DNA of 64,000 nucleotides from Clostridia bacterium (GTDB lineage Bacteria; Bacillota; Clostridia; Oscillospirales; Acutalibacteraceae): the NCBI GenBank assembly GCA_017473165.1, contig JAFUNA010000014.1, forward strand, positions 186,001 through 250,000, written 5' to 3'. The notes beneath the pieces were generated by a model, which ran no database searches, was not told where the DNA came from, and saw nothing but the letters and a program-made list of their open reading frames with translations. Within the stretch, counting starts at the first letter, position 1. Each line of letters starts with the position of its first letter. Of the stretch, positions 8,892 to 17,943 are shown in pieces. The position numbers were made by a program, and so were the translations under genes.

Positions 8892-9565
8892 TTTCTTTTT
8901 ATGCTGTCCGCAAGAGCTTTATTTGCAACCGTGCCGTAAACGCTTTCGGGGCAGATTATTTCGTTTGCAGCAAAAAGCATTCCGCTTTCAATCAGCATTT
9001 CATTTGTCACAGAGCTGTCAATCGAAATATTGTTGGCAATAATAAGCGTTCCCGTTTCTGAAGCCTTTATAAAATCGCTGTTTATATCGATTGAAGTAAA
9101 GCTTTTGACCGCCTTGAAATCAAGAATATGAACCTTGCCGTTTGAGGTAAGAATTTCAACATTACTTCCCTTCTGAATGTAAAGCTCTCCGTTAATCATC
9201 GCCTTGCACTTCATATCTCCGATATCCATAATGACAGCCACACCGTTTATCAGGCAAATGCTGTTGTCGGAAACAGTTTGTGCGTTAATAACCGTTTTTC
9301 CGTTATAACTCTCAACCTTTGCATCGGCAGCCGCTCTCACTTCCGCCGCTACAGCCATTTTGGGAATGGCGTTGTATGCCTCGTTGAATTCATCACTTGC
9401 ATTTTCGGGGAGAAGAACAACCGCAACCGCTTTGATTCCCTTGATGTTTCTCAGACTTTCGGGGGTGTAATTTCTTAAATCGAGTGAGGCAGCTGCTTTG
9501 ATTACGCCCTCTTCGGGTTTGGTGAATTCTGATACAATGCTTTTTCTTTTTCTGAATTTAAACAT
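8888..9565 (-). CDS. hypothetical protein coupled to a sigma factor
   Basis: 225 residues, basic at both ends (MFKFRKRKS..., ...DSIKRK), no signal peptide and no clear transmembrane helix. The central and C-terminal part is a series of short beta-strand-like repeats with regularly spaced Ile/Val (for example IMDIGDMKCKAMINGELYI, VHILDFKAVKSF), suggesting a beta-solenoid. The start is clear (AAGGAGATGTTTTC before ATG). Because it is translationally coupled to the downstream sigma factor it may be an atypical regulator or target of that factor. I do not recognise a family. Confidence 0.65.
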   Translation of the reverse strand: MFKFRKRKSIVSEFTKPEEGVIKAAASLDLRNYTPESLRNIKGIKAVAVVLLPENASDEFNEAYNAIPKMAVAAEVRAAADAKVESYNGKTVINAQTVSDNSICLINGVAVIMDIGDMKCKAMINGELYIQKGSNVEILTSNGKVHILDFKAVKSFTSIDINSDFIKASETGTLIIANNISIDSSVTNEMLIESGMLFAANEIICPESVYGTVANKALADSIKRK

Positions 9566-9690
9566 GAAAACATCTCCTTAATAAATATTTTTTTGCCTTT
9601 CATTAAGTAAGACGTTTCAGAATTGCAAAATGTCTATAATTTTTCGAAATTTTTTTATTTTTTCTCAAATGCAGAATTATTAATTAAACT

Positions 9691-9719
9691 TTGACAAGTG
9701 TGTTATCATGTGATAAAAT
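9691..9719 (+). promoter_or_regulatory. sigma-A promoter of nadE
   Basis: TTGACA (9691-9696), 17-nt spacer, TAAAAT (9714-9719). The predicted start is about 25 nt before the nadE ATG, which has AGAGGT as ribosome binding site. Confidence 0.75.
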
Positions 9720-9749
9720 GCAGATAATAATGTATAAGAGGTAGTTTAT

Positions 9750-11684
9750 ATGTTTGATTATTTCAGAGTTGCGTGTGCCGTGCCAGATGTTGAGGTTGCA
9801 GACGTTGACTTCAACCTTGCACAGATGAAGAAATTCATCGCCGATGCAAAAAAAGAAAAGATTGACCTGCTTGTTTTTCCCGAACTCGGAATAACAGGCT
9901 ATTCGTGTGCAGACCTTTTCTTTCAGCAAACTCTTTTGAATTCCGCAAAGTCGGCTGTAAAATCGCTTCTCACAGAATGCGGCGATATGCTTTTTGCCGC
10001 AGGTGCACCGATTGAAATTGACGGCTCAATTTATAACTGTGCGGTTATTATTGCAAACGGCAGAATTGCGGGCATTGTCCCCAAAACATTTATCCCCAAT
10101 TATGTTGAACACAACGAAAAAAGATGGTTTTCCTCTGCTGCGGATTTAAGAAAAAACTGCGTTTCATCAAAGCTTTTCGGCATTGATGAAGAATATGAAA
10201 TTCCCGTAGGCAGCTTTGTTTTCAACGCCAAGGGTACAAAAATCGGCTTTGAGGTCTGCGAGGATTTATTCGCTCCCCTTCCCCAAAGCACAATGCTCTG
10301 CCTTTCCGGTGCGGAGATTATCGCAAACCTTGCTGCAAGCAACGAAGCAATTTCAAAAAGAGAATTCCGCCGGAATCTTGTTAAGCAGCAGTCATCAAGC
10401 AACACCTGTGTTTATGCTTTCTGCTCTGCGGGATGCCTTGAATCAACAAGCAGCGTTGTTTTTTCGGGTCACAGCCTTGTTGCGGAAAACGGCAAAATCA
10501 TTGCAGAGCAGAAAAAAGCCGCTGCAACAAATTATATGATAATCACCGATATCGACCTTGAAAAAATCCGCTGTGACAGACGCAAAAACAACACCTTCGC
10601 AGACTGCAAAGCAATTTACGGCGGAGAAATTGAAACAATCGAAATCGGACTTCCGCTTTCGGAATCCGACGGAAAATATGCCGAAGCCGATAAGCTCCCG
10701 TTTATTCCCTCAACCGAAAAAGAAAGAATTGAAAGATGCCTTTCAATTTTCAACATTCAGGTTGCATCGCTCAAAAAGCGTCTTATAAAAACGGGGTGCA
10801 AGCCTGTTATAGGAATTTCGGGAGGTCTTGACTCAACCCTTGCCCTGCTTGTCAGCGTGCAGGCAGTCAAGGAACTCGGCAGACCCCTCACAGATGTTGT
10901 GGGCATTACCATGCCTTGCTTCGGCACTACCGACAGAACCTATAACAATGCGGTAAATCTTATGAAATCTCTTGGCATTACAAGCCTTGAAATCAACATC
11001 AAGGATGCCTGTCTTCAGCATTTTGAGGACATCGGTCAGGATAAAGATAACTATGATTTAACCTATGAAAATTCGCAGGCAAGAGAAAGAACGCAGGTTC
11101 TCATGGACTATGCGGGCAAGGTCAACGGTCTTGTTATCGGTACGGGTGACATGAGCGAGCTCGCTCTGGGCTGGTGCACCTACAACGGCGACCACATGAG
11201 CATGTACGGAGTTAACGCAAGCATTCCCAAAACGCTCATCCGCTGGATTATCGACAGCCTTGTCAAAGCCGAAATTTTCACAAACAGCACCGAATTTCTG
11301 CAGGATATCGTGGATACACCCATCAGCCCCGAATTGCTTCCTCCCGATGCAAAGGGCAACATCGCCCAGCAGACAGAAAGCATTGTCGGACCCTATGCTC
11401 TTCACGATTTCTTCCTTTATAATATTCTTCGTTACGGCTTTGAGCCCGACAAAATCTTTTTCCTTGCAAAAAAAGCCTTTGCAAACGATTTTGACGGCGA
11501 AACAATTCTTAAATGGCTCAAAACCTTCTACAGACGCTTCTTTACGCAGCAATTCAAGAGAAGCTGTGTGCCCGACAGCGTAAAAATCGGCTCCGTGGGA
11601 CTTTCTCCCGCAACCGGTTGGAAAATGCCGAGCGATTCGAGTGCGGCAATGTGGCTCAAAAAACTTGATGAAATCAAAATTTAA
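9750..11684 (+). CDS. nadE: glutamine-dependent NAD+ synthetase
   Basis: 644 residues, two-domain form. The N-terminal nitrilase/amidase domain (about 1-270) liberates ammonia from glutamine; its Glu-Lys-Cys triad is suggested by LVFPELGITGYS, PKTFIPNY and GFEVCEDLF. The C-terminal synthetase domain (about 310-644) adenylates deamido-NAD and amidates it; the PP-loop is GISGGLDSTLAL near residue 355 and GTGDMSELALGW is the characteristic downstream motif. Ammonia is channelled between the domains in characterised homologues. It is a single-gene unit with its own promoter and terminator. Confidence 0.96.
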   Translation: MFDYFRVACAVPDVEVADVDFNLAQMKKFIADAKKEKIDLLVFPELGITGYSCADLFFQQTLLNSAKSAVKSLLTECGDMLFAAGAPIEIDGSIYNCAVIIANGRIAGIVPKTFIPNYVEHNEKRWFSSAADLRKNCVSSKLFGIDEEYEIPVGSFVFNAKGTKIGFEVCEDLFAPLPQSTMLCLSGAEIIANLAASNEAISKREFRRNLVKQQSSSNTCVYAFCSAGCLESTSSVVFSGHSLVAENGKIIAEQKKAAATNYMIITDIDLEKIRCDRRKNNTFADCKAIYGGEIETIEIGLPLSESDGKYAEADKLPFIPSTEKERIERCLSIFNIQVASLKKRLIKTGCKPVIGISGGLDSTLALLVSVQAVKELGRPLTDVVGITMPCFGTTDRTYNNAVNLMKSLGITSLEINIKDACLQHFEDIGQDKDNYDLTYENSQARERTQVLMDYAGKVNGLVIGTGDMSELALGWCTYNGDHMSMYGVNASIPKTLIRWIIDSLVKAEIFTNSTEFLQDIVDTPISPELLPPDAKGNIAQQTESIVGPYALHDFFLYNILRYGFEPDKIFFLAKKAFANDFDGETILKWLKTFYRRFFTQQFKRSCVPDSVKIGSVGLSPATGWKMPSDSSAAMWLKKLDEIKI

Positions 11685-11690
11685 TCAGCA

Positions 11691-11715
11691 GGCACACAAA
11701 AAAGTGTGCCTTTTT
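11691..11715 (+). terminator. intrinsic terminator of nadE
   Basis: Stem GGCACAC / GTGTGCC with an A-rich loop, followed by TTTTT. Confidence 0.88.
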
Positions 11716-11794
11716 GATTTTTTAATGAGTGTTTTTTCCTTTTCTGGCGAATAATAGGTGAAACATGGTTAACCTTTTTCTTGGAGGTGTTCCA

Positions 11795-12340
11795 ATGGAC
11801 AACGGTGAAAGTAGCTACCGCCGTTTTCTTGACGGAGACGAAAAAGCATTCGGGGAGCTCCTCGATATGTATAGTGAAAACTTAATATTCTTCATTAACC
11901 GCTATGTGGGCAACGTTGCGGTTGCACAGGAGATTTCCGAGGATGTTTTTGTTGAGCTTCTTATTCATAAAAGAAGATACAATTTTAAAACGTCTTTGAA
12001 AACCTATATCTTCACCATCGCTCGCAACAAGGCGGTCAGTTATGTGCGCCGCTGTGCCCGCAGACCCGAATATGCCTATGACTACATAGAAAACGAAGCT
12101 GATGTCAAATGCCTTGAGGATGAATTCATCAAAAAAGAGCGTGACCGTGAGCTTCACACGGCACTTAATTCCCTTGCCGAGGATTACAAAACCGTTCTTC
12201 ACCTTATCTATTTTGAAGAAATGAGCTATGAGCAGGCAGGGTCGGTTATGAAGAAAAACCGAAAACAGATTGAAAATCTGGCATACAGGGCAAGACAAGC
12301 CCTCAAAAAAGAACTTGAAAAGGAGGCGAAGCATCCGTGA
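11795..12340 (+). CDS. ECF-type RNA polymerase sigma factor
   Basis: 181 residues. Region 2 runs from about residue 10 to 80 (YSENLIFFINRYVGNVAVAQEISEDVFVELL, then TYIFTIARNKAVSYVRR, the DNA-melting and -10 recognition helix), and region 4 from about 120 to 175 (LAEDYKTVLHLIYFEEMSYEQAGSVMKKN, helix-turn-helix). The ATG at 11795 is chosen because TTGGAGGTG lies just upstream; the longer frame to 11765 has no ribosome binding site. Its stop overlaps the next gene (GTGA), which encodes a single-pass membrane protein of anti-sigma type, followed by a serpin, so an envelope-stress operon is likely. Confidence 0.9.
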   Translation: MDNGESSYRRFLDGDEKAFGELLDMYSENLIFFINRYVGNVAVAQEISEDVFVELLIHKRRYNFKTSLKTYIFTIARNKAVSYVRRCARRPEYAYDYIENEADVKCLEDEFIKKERDRELHTALNSLAEDYKTVLHLIYFEEMSYEQAGSVMKKNRKQIENLAYRARQALKKELEKEAKHP

Positions 12341-13224
12341 AAAACCGTGAAGAATACGAAGCAAGCATCTTTGCAAAAAGGGACGCTTTGCTTGAAAAAA
12401 GAAAAAGAATAACAGCCGCAGCAACCTCTGCTCTGTGCATTACTCTCTGCTTTGTTGCGGCGGCGGTATTCCTGCCTAAAAGCCTCAACAAAATCAATTC
12501 GGACTTAACCTCAACCGCAGCAACAACCGTTTCCTCAACAACTCTGCCCGCAGCCGAGGAATTGGTTGGCATGGGCGGCGAATCGGGAGTTTTTGATGCT
12601 GCAGGTGCAATTGAAAACGAATCGAACGAAGCAGAGGCGGAAGACGTTGAGCACTTCACGTTCAATGACACTTATACAAAATACGTAACCTATCCCGCAA
12701 CAAAAAAGCAGCCTTCAAGCAACAAGTATTTCGGATATTCTCCCGAAGGCTCATCCGAAAAAGACACAACCGCAGCAGCCGCCGCTGAAACAACCGAAAT
12801 TGCTCTTGAAACAGAGATTTATTGGGAGGACGGAAGCAGACCTGTTGTCGGCACGCAAAAGCCCGGCTCAACTCCATCAACAACCGCCAAACCCATATAT
12901 AATGACCATGCGGAGGAAAAAGCCATTGAAGCCGCTTTAGGTTATCTCACCGATGAGCAGAGAGCAAAGGTTGATTCTGACGCCCACATAGATGTCACCG
13001 TAACAAGAAACGCAGACGGCTCTGAATATTTTACCGTTATCCTGCACACCGATGAAGGTGCATATCTTGTATCGGTTGACTCAACAACCTTTGAATTTGT
13101 AAAATTCAGTGAACGTAAGAATTCAACACAGGCGGTTTCGCAGGGCTATAACCCGAACACAACAACCGCAAAACCGCCCATGATTCCCACAACAACAGCC
13201 GCACCCGAATACATTCCCAACTAA
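12337..13224 (+). CDS. single-pass membrane protein, probable anti-sigma factor
   Basis: 295 residues. A short cytoplasmic N-terminus (residues 1-25, very charged) precedes one hydrophobic helix (about 26-48, ending in AAVFLPKSL). The outside part is a long Thr/Ala/Pro-rich low-complexity linker with TTTAAP-like repeats and a small central domain (about 190-260: EEKAIEAALGYLT...YFTVILHTDEGAYLVSVDS), which looks like a PepSY-type fold. The start is GTG at 12337, overlapping the sigma factor stop by 4 nt, with AAGGAGG upstream. Translational coupling to an ECF sigma factor plus the single transmembrane helix is why I infer an anti-sigma role; no zinc-binding HxxxCxxC motif is visible. Confidence 0.7.
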   Translation: MKNREEYEASIFAKRDALLEKRKRITAAATSALCITLCFVAAAVFLPKSLNKINSDLTSTAATTVSSTTLPAAEELVGMGGESGVFDAAGAIENESNEAEAEDVEHFTFNDTYTKYVTYPATKKQPSSNKYFGYSPEGSSEKDTTAAAAAETTEIALETEIYWEDGSRPVVGTQKPGSTPSTTAKPIYNDHAEEKAIEAALGYLTDEQRAKVDSDAHIDVTVTRNADGSEYFTVILHTDEGAYLVSVDSTTFEFVKFSERKNSTQAVSQGYNPNTTTAKPPMIPTTTAAPEYIPN

Positions 13225-13241
13225 ACACGGGAGGGACAAAG

Positions 13242-14879
13242 ATGAAAAAAATACTTGTTTTATTTCTTGCTTTCACAATGATTTTCGGACTTTTCGGCTG
13301 CACCGCTGACGTCAAAGGCGGCGATGACTGCACAAAGCCAACCGAAACAACCGTTCAGACAACCGTAACCGAAAAAGTTACCGAGCTTTTGCTCAAAGCT
13401 CTGGGCAAAGATGACATTCCCGAAAATTCAGGCAAAAAAGATGTTGCTCTTTCGCCCGAGGATGCCGAATATATTAAGAATATGCTGAAAAACAAAGAGT
13501 GGGCAGACGCAGGTTCGGACTGCATTCCCGACTATTCCTTTGAAATTGACGGCAAAACTTATTATTATCACGCAAACTGCGGTTCAATCAACACCGAAAG
13601 CGATACTCATTTAATCCTCAACGAAGCCGACCGTCTTTATCTCAATTCCATTCTGGGATTAACCGAGATTGTTTCCGATTCCGTCGGCTCGGATTCAATA
13701 GAGGATATCTGGAGCGAATTCGGTGCTGATGACCACCTTTGCTCAATGCCCACATTCATTTCAGCAACGACAATTAATTTCGGCTTGAAGCTTCTGAAAC
13801 AAATGTCATCAGAGGAGAAAAACGCTCTTGTTTCTCCCTTTTCTGTTCTGACTGCCCTTTCCATGACCGCAAACGGTGCAAAGGGCAGCACTCTGACACA
13901 GATGGAAAGCGTTCTCGGCGGAAAAATCGGAATGCTGAACGATACAATCAAATTATTTAACGAGGAAACAAATAATCACGAGGGTGTCAGCCTTTCGAAT
14001 TCCGTCTGGTTCAACCAAAAAGCACAGCTCACAATTAACAAAGCCTTTACCGATACGGTAAAAAGCACCTACGGTGCAGAGCTTTTCAACGAAAATTTTG
14101 ACAGGGCAACCCTTGAAAAAATCAACAACTGGATAAGCCTCAAAACCGACGGCATGATTAAAAATATGCTCAAGGAAATTCCCGAGGATGCCGTAACGTA
14201 TCTTATCAACACCGTACTTTTTGACGGCGAATGGGTAGAGCCCTATTTGGAATCACAGGTTTTGAACAGCATGGATTTCACCGCAGAGGATGGCACGGTG
14301 AAAAAGGTTACCATGCTCTCATCAGAAGAGGATATGAACACCTATTTCAAAATCGGAAAGGTTCAGGGCTTCCGAAAAGCATATAAAAACGGTTGCAGCT
14401 TTTTGGGCATTCTTCCCGACGAGGGCATTTCGGTTTATGATGCTCTTGACAGCTTCACTGCACATCAGCTTTGCGACGGGCTCGGATTCCGTCTTGTTGA
14501 ATGGGATGAACCCTATCCGATTCTTAAGGTCAAGCTTCCGAAATTTGAAACGGGAAACGAATTCAAGCTTTCGGATACTTTGAAAAAAATGGGAATGCCG
14601 CTCGCATTCAGCCCTTCGGGTGCGGATTTCAGCGGCATGGCAACCTCCCCCTTCGGCAACATTTACATCGATGAGGTTTACCACAATACCCGTATCAGTC
14701 TTACCGAAAAGGGCACAAAAGCAGGTGCGGCAACGGTTGTTACAATGAAGGCGGAAGGTGAACTCGTTATTTCCGATAAAACAGAAATCATTGAGCTCAA
14801 TTTCAACAGACCCTTCATTTACGGAATTTGTGCACCCGACGGCACTCCCCTGTTTTTGGGAATTATAAGAGAATTATGA
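13242..14879 (+). CDS. serpin lipoprotein (secreted serine protease inhibitor)
   Basis: 545 residues. A lipoprotein signal peptide (MKKILVLFLAFTMIFGLFGC, lipobox Cys at residue 20) is followed by a Thr-rich linker and a unique region to about 165, then a complete serpin domain (about 175-545). Serpin landmarks: KNALVSPFSVLTALSMTANGA, NSVWFNQ, INTVLFDGEW, the hinge EKGTKAGAATVVT, and the C-terminal FNRPFIYGI...TPLFLGII. The reactive loop follows the hinge and is short. Bacterial serpins of gut Firmicutes and bifidobacteria inhibit host or bacterial proteases; here it is predicted to be tethered to the outer face of the membrane. It follows the sigma/anti-sigma pair by 17 nt (GGGAGGG binding site), likely the operon's effector. 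Confidence 0.93.
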   Translation: MKKILVLFLAFTMIFGLFGCTADVKGGDDCTKPTETTVQTTVTEKVTELLLKALGKDDIPENSGKKDVALSPEDAEYIKNMLKNKEWADAGSDCIPDYSFEIDGKTYYYHANCGSINTESDTHLILNEADRLYLNSILGLTEIVSDSVGSDSIEDIWSEFGADDHLCSMPTFISATTINFGLKLLKQMSSEEKNALVSPFSVLTALSMTANGAKGSTLTQMESVLGGKIGMLNDTIKLFNEETNNHEGVSLSNSVWFNQKAQLTINKAFTDTVKSTYGAELFNENFDRATLEKINNWISLKTDGMIKNMLKEIPEDAVTYLINTVLFDGEWVEPYLESQVLNSMDFTAEDGTVKKVTMLSSEEDMNTYFKIGKVQGFRKAYKNGCSFLGILPDEGISVYDALDSFTAHQLCDGLGFRLVEWDEPYPILKVKLPKFETGNEFKLSDTLKKMGMPLAFSPSGADFSGMATSPFGNIYIDEVYHNTRISLTEKGTKAGAATVVTMKAEGELVISDKTEIIELNFNRPFIYGICAPDGTPLFLGIIREL

Positions 14880-14885
14880 TACAGA

Positions 14886-14920
14886 AAGACCTTCAACCGT
14901 TTCGGCTGAAGGTCTTGATT
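14886..14920. terminator. bidirectional terminator between serpin and glycosyltransferase genes
   Basis: Stem AAGACCTTCA (14886-14895) / TGAAGGTCTT (14907-14916), with T-rich sequence on the plus side. It separates converging genes and may serve both. Confidence 0.85.
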
Positions 14921-14921
14921 T

Positions 14922-15863
14922 TTATTTGTTGTATTTATGATTTTTTATAACTTCTTTTGCAATGTAAATCGGTCTGCCTTTGGTCTGGATATAGGTGCGT
15001 GCGATGTATTCGCCGATTATGCCTATGCAGCAAAGCTGGATTCCGCCAAGCAGCAAAATCAGCGTTACGATTGTTGCATAGCCCGCAACGTCAATTCCGA
15101 AGGCAAGCTTCTGAATAACAACCACGAAAAGGTAAACAACCGAAAGCAGGGAGGTTAAAAGTCCGATAACCGTTGCAATTCGGAGCGGTGCGGTTGTGAA
15201 GGCGAAAATGCCTTCCATTGCATACTTAAAGAGCTTCCAGAACGACCATTTTGAAGTGCCCGTTGCCCTTTCCTCAACCTCATAGGGGATGAACTTTGTG
15301 TTAAAGCCCACCCACGAGAAAAGTCCCTTTGAGAAACGGAAGTATTCGTCCATTTCAAGAATTGCTTCAACCATGGGTCTGCGGAAGGTTCTGAAATCGC
15401 TTGCACCCTGAATGAATTCCGTGTCGGAAAACTTGTTGATAAGCTTATAAAATCCGTCCTTGAAGAAAACAAGCAGCTCGCTTTCTTTTCTTTCATCCTG
15501 ATAAGCCGCAACGCAGTCATATTCGGGCTCGCTGTCAAGCATTTTTACCATATCAAGGGCAATTGAGGGGCGTTGCTGAAGGTCGGCGTCGATTATTGTA
15601 ACATAATCGCCCTCGGCTTCGTTGAGCCCTGCATACATTGCGGACTCCTTGCCGAAATTGCGTGAGAAGTTAACGATTTTTACGGGCAGGTCGCCGTCAC
15701 AGAGCTTTTTAAGCTCCTTAAACGTGCCGTCTTTGCTGCCGTCGTTGACAAAAACCATTTCATAGTCAAAATCAACGCCCGCAAAATCCTTTTTTACTGC
15801 CTCGTAAAACAGAGATACATTCTTTTCCTCGTTGTAACAAGGAACAACAAGCGAAAGCTTCAT
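14922..15863 (-). CDS. family 2 glycosyltransferase, GtrB / dolichol-phosphate-mannose-synthase-like
   Basis: 313 residues. The GT-A domain (1-225) starts SLVVPCYNEEKNV, contains the metal-binding DAD (TIIDADLQQRP) and the QGASDFRTFRRPMVEA acceptor region. Two C-terminal membrane helices (about 230-255 and 265-290) are followed by a basic tail. This architecture matches GtrB/YkoT/DPM1-like enzymes that move a sugar from a nucleotide donor to undecaprenyl phosphate for later modification of wall polymers or glycoproteins. The sugar is unknown. It lies 19 nt downstream of metK on the same strand and could be read through from it. Confidence 0.88.
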   Translation of the reverse strand: MKLSLVVPCYNEEKNVSLFYEAVKKDFAGVDFDYEMVFVNDGSKDGTFKELKKLCDGDLPVKIVNFSRNFGKESAMYAGLNEAEGDYVTIIDADLQQRPSIALDMVKMLDSEPEYDCVAAYQDERKESELLVFFKDGFYKLINKFSDTEFIQGASDFRTFRRPMVEAILEMDEYFRFSKGLFSWVGFNTKFIPYEVEERATGTSKWSFWKLFKYAMEGIFAFTTAPLRIATVIGLLTSLLSVVYLFVVVIQKLAFGIDVAGYATIVTLILLLGGIQLCCIGIIGEYIARTYIQTKGRPIYIAKEVIKNHKYNK

Positions 15864-15882
15864 ATCATTTCCACCTTAAGAT

Positions 15883-17028
15883 TCAGATATTTGCCGCTTT
15901 TTTAATATCCTCAACTCTGTCTGTCTTTTCCCAGGGAAGGTCAAGGTCAGTTCTGCCGATATGACCGAGAGCCGCAACCTGTCTGTAGATGGGTCGTCTT
16001 AAATCAAGGGTCTTGATTATGCCTGCGGGGCTCAAATCAAAGAGCTTGTTGACGATTGCCGAAATTTCGGTGTCGGCAATTTTGCCTGTGCCGAAGGTGT
16101 CAACAAAAACAGAAACAGGCTGCTCAACGCCGATTGCGTATGCAAGCTCAATCTCGCATTTCTTTGCAAGACCTGCGGCTACTATATTCTTTGCCACATA
16201 ACGGGCTGCATATGCAGCAGAGCGGTCAACTTTTGTGGGGTCCTTGCCGCTGAATGCACCGCCGCCGTGACGTGCATAGCCGCCGTATGTATCAACAATA
16301 ATCTTTCTGCCGGTAAGACCGCTGTCGCCCTGAGGTCCGCCGGTTACAAATCTGCCTGTGGGGTTGATGTGATACTTTGTGTTTTCATCAAGCATATCTG
16401 CGGGAATAACAGGCTTGATAACCTTTTCAACAACGTCTGCTCTTATCTGCTCAAGAGAAACGTCTGCGGAATGCTGCGAAGAAATAACAACCGTGTCAAC
16501 TCTTACGGGATTGTTGTTTTCGTCATATTCGATTGTTACCTGGCTCTTGCCGTCGGGACGGAGATAGCCGAGTGTGCCGTCTTTGCGTACTTCCGTAAGC
16601 TTTGCGCAGAGCTTGTGTGCAAGCGAAATGGGAAGGGGCATAAGCTCGGGAGTTTCGTCGCAGGCAAATCCGAACATCATACCCTGGTCGCCCGCACCGA
16701 GTCTGTCAACACCCATTGCGATATCGCCCGACTGCTTATCGAGAGCGGTCATAACAGCACAGGTGTTGCAGTCAAAGCCGTATTCAGCGTTATTATAGCC
16801 GATATCGTTAACAACCTCTCTTACGATTTTGGGAATATCAACCTCTGCGGTTGTTGTGATTTCGCCCATAACAAGAACCATGCCTGTTGTGCAGCAGGTT
16901 TCGCAGGCAACTCTGCCCATGGGGTCCTGTGCCATAATTGCGTCAAGAACAGCATCTGAAATCTGGTCACAGATTTTGTCGGGATGTCCGCCTGTTACGG
17001 ATTCCGAAGTGAAAAAGTAGTTTGCCAT
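15883..17028 (-). CDS. metK: S-adenosylmethionine synthetase
   Basis: 381 residues; makes SAM from methionine and ATP, as a homotetramer in characterised homologues. The landmarks are [22 protein letters not shown] at the start, [23 protein letters not shown] in the middle, and [19 protein letters not shown] near the end, all family signatures. The second of two in-frame ATGs (17028) is preferred because GAGG is 8 nt upstream; the ATG at 17034 would be only 2 nt from it. Expression is controlled by the SAM-I riboswitch and attenuator at 17069-17197. Confidence 0.97.
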   Translation of the reverse strand: MANYFFTSESVTGGHPDKICDQISDAVLDAIMAQDPMGRVACETCCTTGMVLVMGEITTTAEVDIPKIVREVVNDIGYNNAEYGFDCNTCAVMTALDKQSGDIAMGVDRLGAGDQGMMFGFACDETPELMPLPISLAHKLCAKLTEVRKDGTLGYLRPDGKSQVTIEYDENNNPVRVDTVVISSQHSADVSLEQIRADVVEKVIKPVIPADMLDENTKYHINPTGRFVTGGPQGDSGLTGRKIIVDTYGGYARHGGGAFSGKDPTKVDRSAAYAARYVAKNIVAAGLAKKCEIELAYAIGVEQPVSVFVDTFGTGKIADTEISAIVNKLFDLSPAGIIKTLDLRRPIYRQVAALGHIGRTDLDLPWEKTDRVEDIKKAANI

Positions 17029-17068
17029 TTTCATAACCTCATTTAATATAATCTATCAACGATGTCCT

Positions 17069-17197
17069 AAAAAAATTCCCGCCAATAAGGCGGGTTAAAT
17101 CACCTTATCTTTCGGCCTACGCCGCAGGTTAGCACCTTGCATAACACAGGTTGCCGGGCTTCACAGGGCCTGTCCCTCCGCCGCTCTTAATAAGGAC
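17069..17197 (-). ncRNA. SAM-I (S-box) riboswitch with attenuator, upstream of metK
   Basis: On the minus strand the conserved S-box core is readable: P1 CCTTAT...ATAAGG (17190-17195 with 17103-17108), the kink-turn side AAGAGCGGCGGAGGGAC, GGCCCTGTGAAGCCCGGCAACC in two overlapping short blocks, the GGTGCTAA segment of P3/P4, and the GGCCGAAAGATAAGG closing side. It is followed by a strong terminator hairpin CCCGCC/GGCGGG with seven T residues (17069-17094). High SAM should stabilise the aptamer and stop transcription before metK. Confidence 0.95.
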
Positions 17198-17215
17198 ATA
17201 TTCTATTGACACTTT

Positions 17216-17244
17216 ATTATATAATATATATTTTGTATTGTCAA
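17216..17244 (-). promoter_or_regulatory. consensus sigma-A promoter of the metK riboswitch
   Basis: TTGACA (17244-17239), 17-nt spacer, TATAAT (17221-17216) on the minus strand: a perfect match to the vegetative consensus. The start falls about 10-15 nt before the riboswitch. Confidence 0.88.
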
Positions 17245-17248
17245 CACA

Positions 17249-17893
17249 TTATTCGACAATAAATATTTCCTCGGGGGAATTTATGATATAATCCGCTCCG
17301 TTTTCAAGAAGAATTTCTTTTGAGCGAAAGCCCCATGTTACTCCGATGCACGGAACACCCGCATTTTTTGCGGTTATGCAGTCAACCTCTGAATCGCCGA
17401 CATAAACGGCTTTTTCTTTTGAAACTCCGAGCTTTTCAAGGACTTTGTAAATTCCGTCGGGCTGCGGTTTTTGTGCAACGCCGTCAATCTGACCTATTGT
17501 TACATCTATCAGACCGCCGAAGAAAAAATTAACGATATCAGCCGCCGCTTCGTGCATTTTGTTTGTTACAACAGCGGTTTTTATCCCCTCTTTTTTCAGC
17601 CTTTGAAGCATAGGGATTATGCCGTCATATGGCTTTGTTAAAACAAGAGAGTTTTCTTTGTAATGCTCCTTGAAAACGGCAAGACACTCCGCTGCAGTTT
17701 CGGGGTCGGTGTTTTCGGGCACGCTCAAATCGATAAGCCGCTTCACACCGTTTCCTACAAAAGCACGCACTTCGTCAATTGTTCTTTCGGGAAAGCCGAA
17801 TTTTCTCATTGCAAAATTTACGCTGTTTTTGAGGTCTGCAAGCGTATCGGTCAGAGTGCCGTCAAGGTCAAATATTATTGCATCGTGTTTCAT
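17249..17893 (-). CDS. HAD-family hydrolase, phosphoglycolate phosphatase / PpaX-like
   Basis: 214 residues. HAD motif I is DLDGTLTDT at residues 9-17 (nucleophile Asp9), motif II Thr in TAVVTNKM, motif III Lys in KPQPDGIY, and motif IV GDSEVDCITAKNAG. An alpha-helical C1 cap lies between motifs I and II. Gph/PpaX and related phosphatases have this arrangement; the substrate cannot be determined from sequence. AGAGG precedes the ATG. It lies downstream of the dnaJ terminator and reads toward metK, stopping just before the metK promoter. Confidence 0.87.
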   Translation of the reverse strand: MKHDAIIFDLDGTLTDTLADLKNSVNFAMRKFGFPERTIDEVRAFVGNGVKRLIDLSVPENTDPETAAECLAVFKEHYKENSLVLTKPYDGIIPMLQRLKKEGIKTAVVTNKMHEAAADIVNFFFGGLIDVTIGQIDGVAQKPQPDGIYKVLEKLGVSKEKAVYVGDSEVDCITAKNAGVPCIGVTWGFRSKEILLENGADYIINSPEEIFIVE

Positions 17894-17908
17894 GGATTTA
17901 CCTCTGAA

Positions 17909-17937
17909 GAAAAAAACGGCGGGAGCAAGCCCCCGCC
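17909..17937 (-). terminator. terminator of the hrcA-grpE-dnaK-dnaJ operon
   Basis: On the minus strand a GGCGGGGGC/GCTCCCGCC hairpin is followed by GTTTTTTTC, just after dnaJ and before the HAD gene. Confidence 0.85.
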
Positions 17938-17943
17938 CTACTG

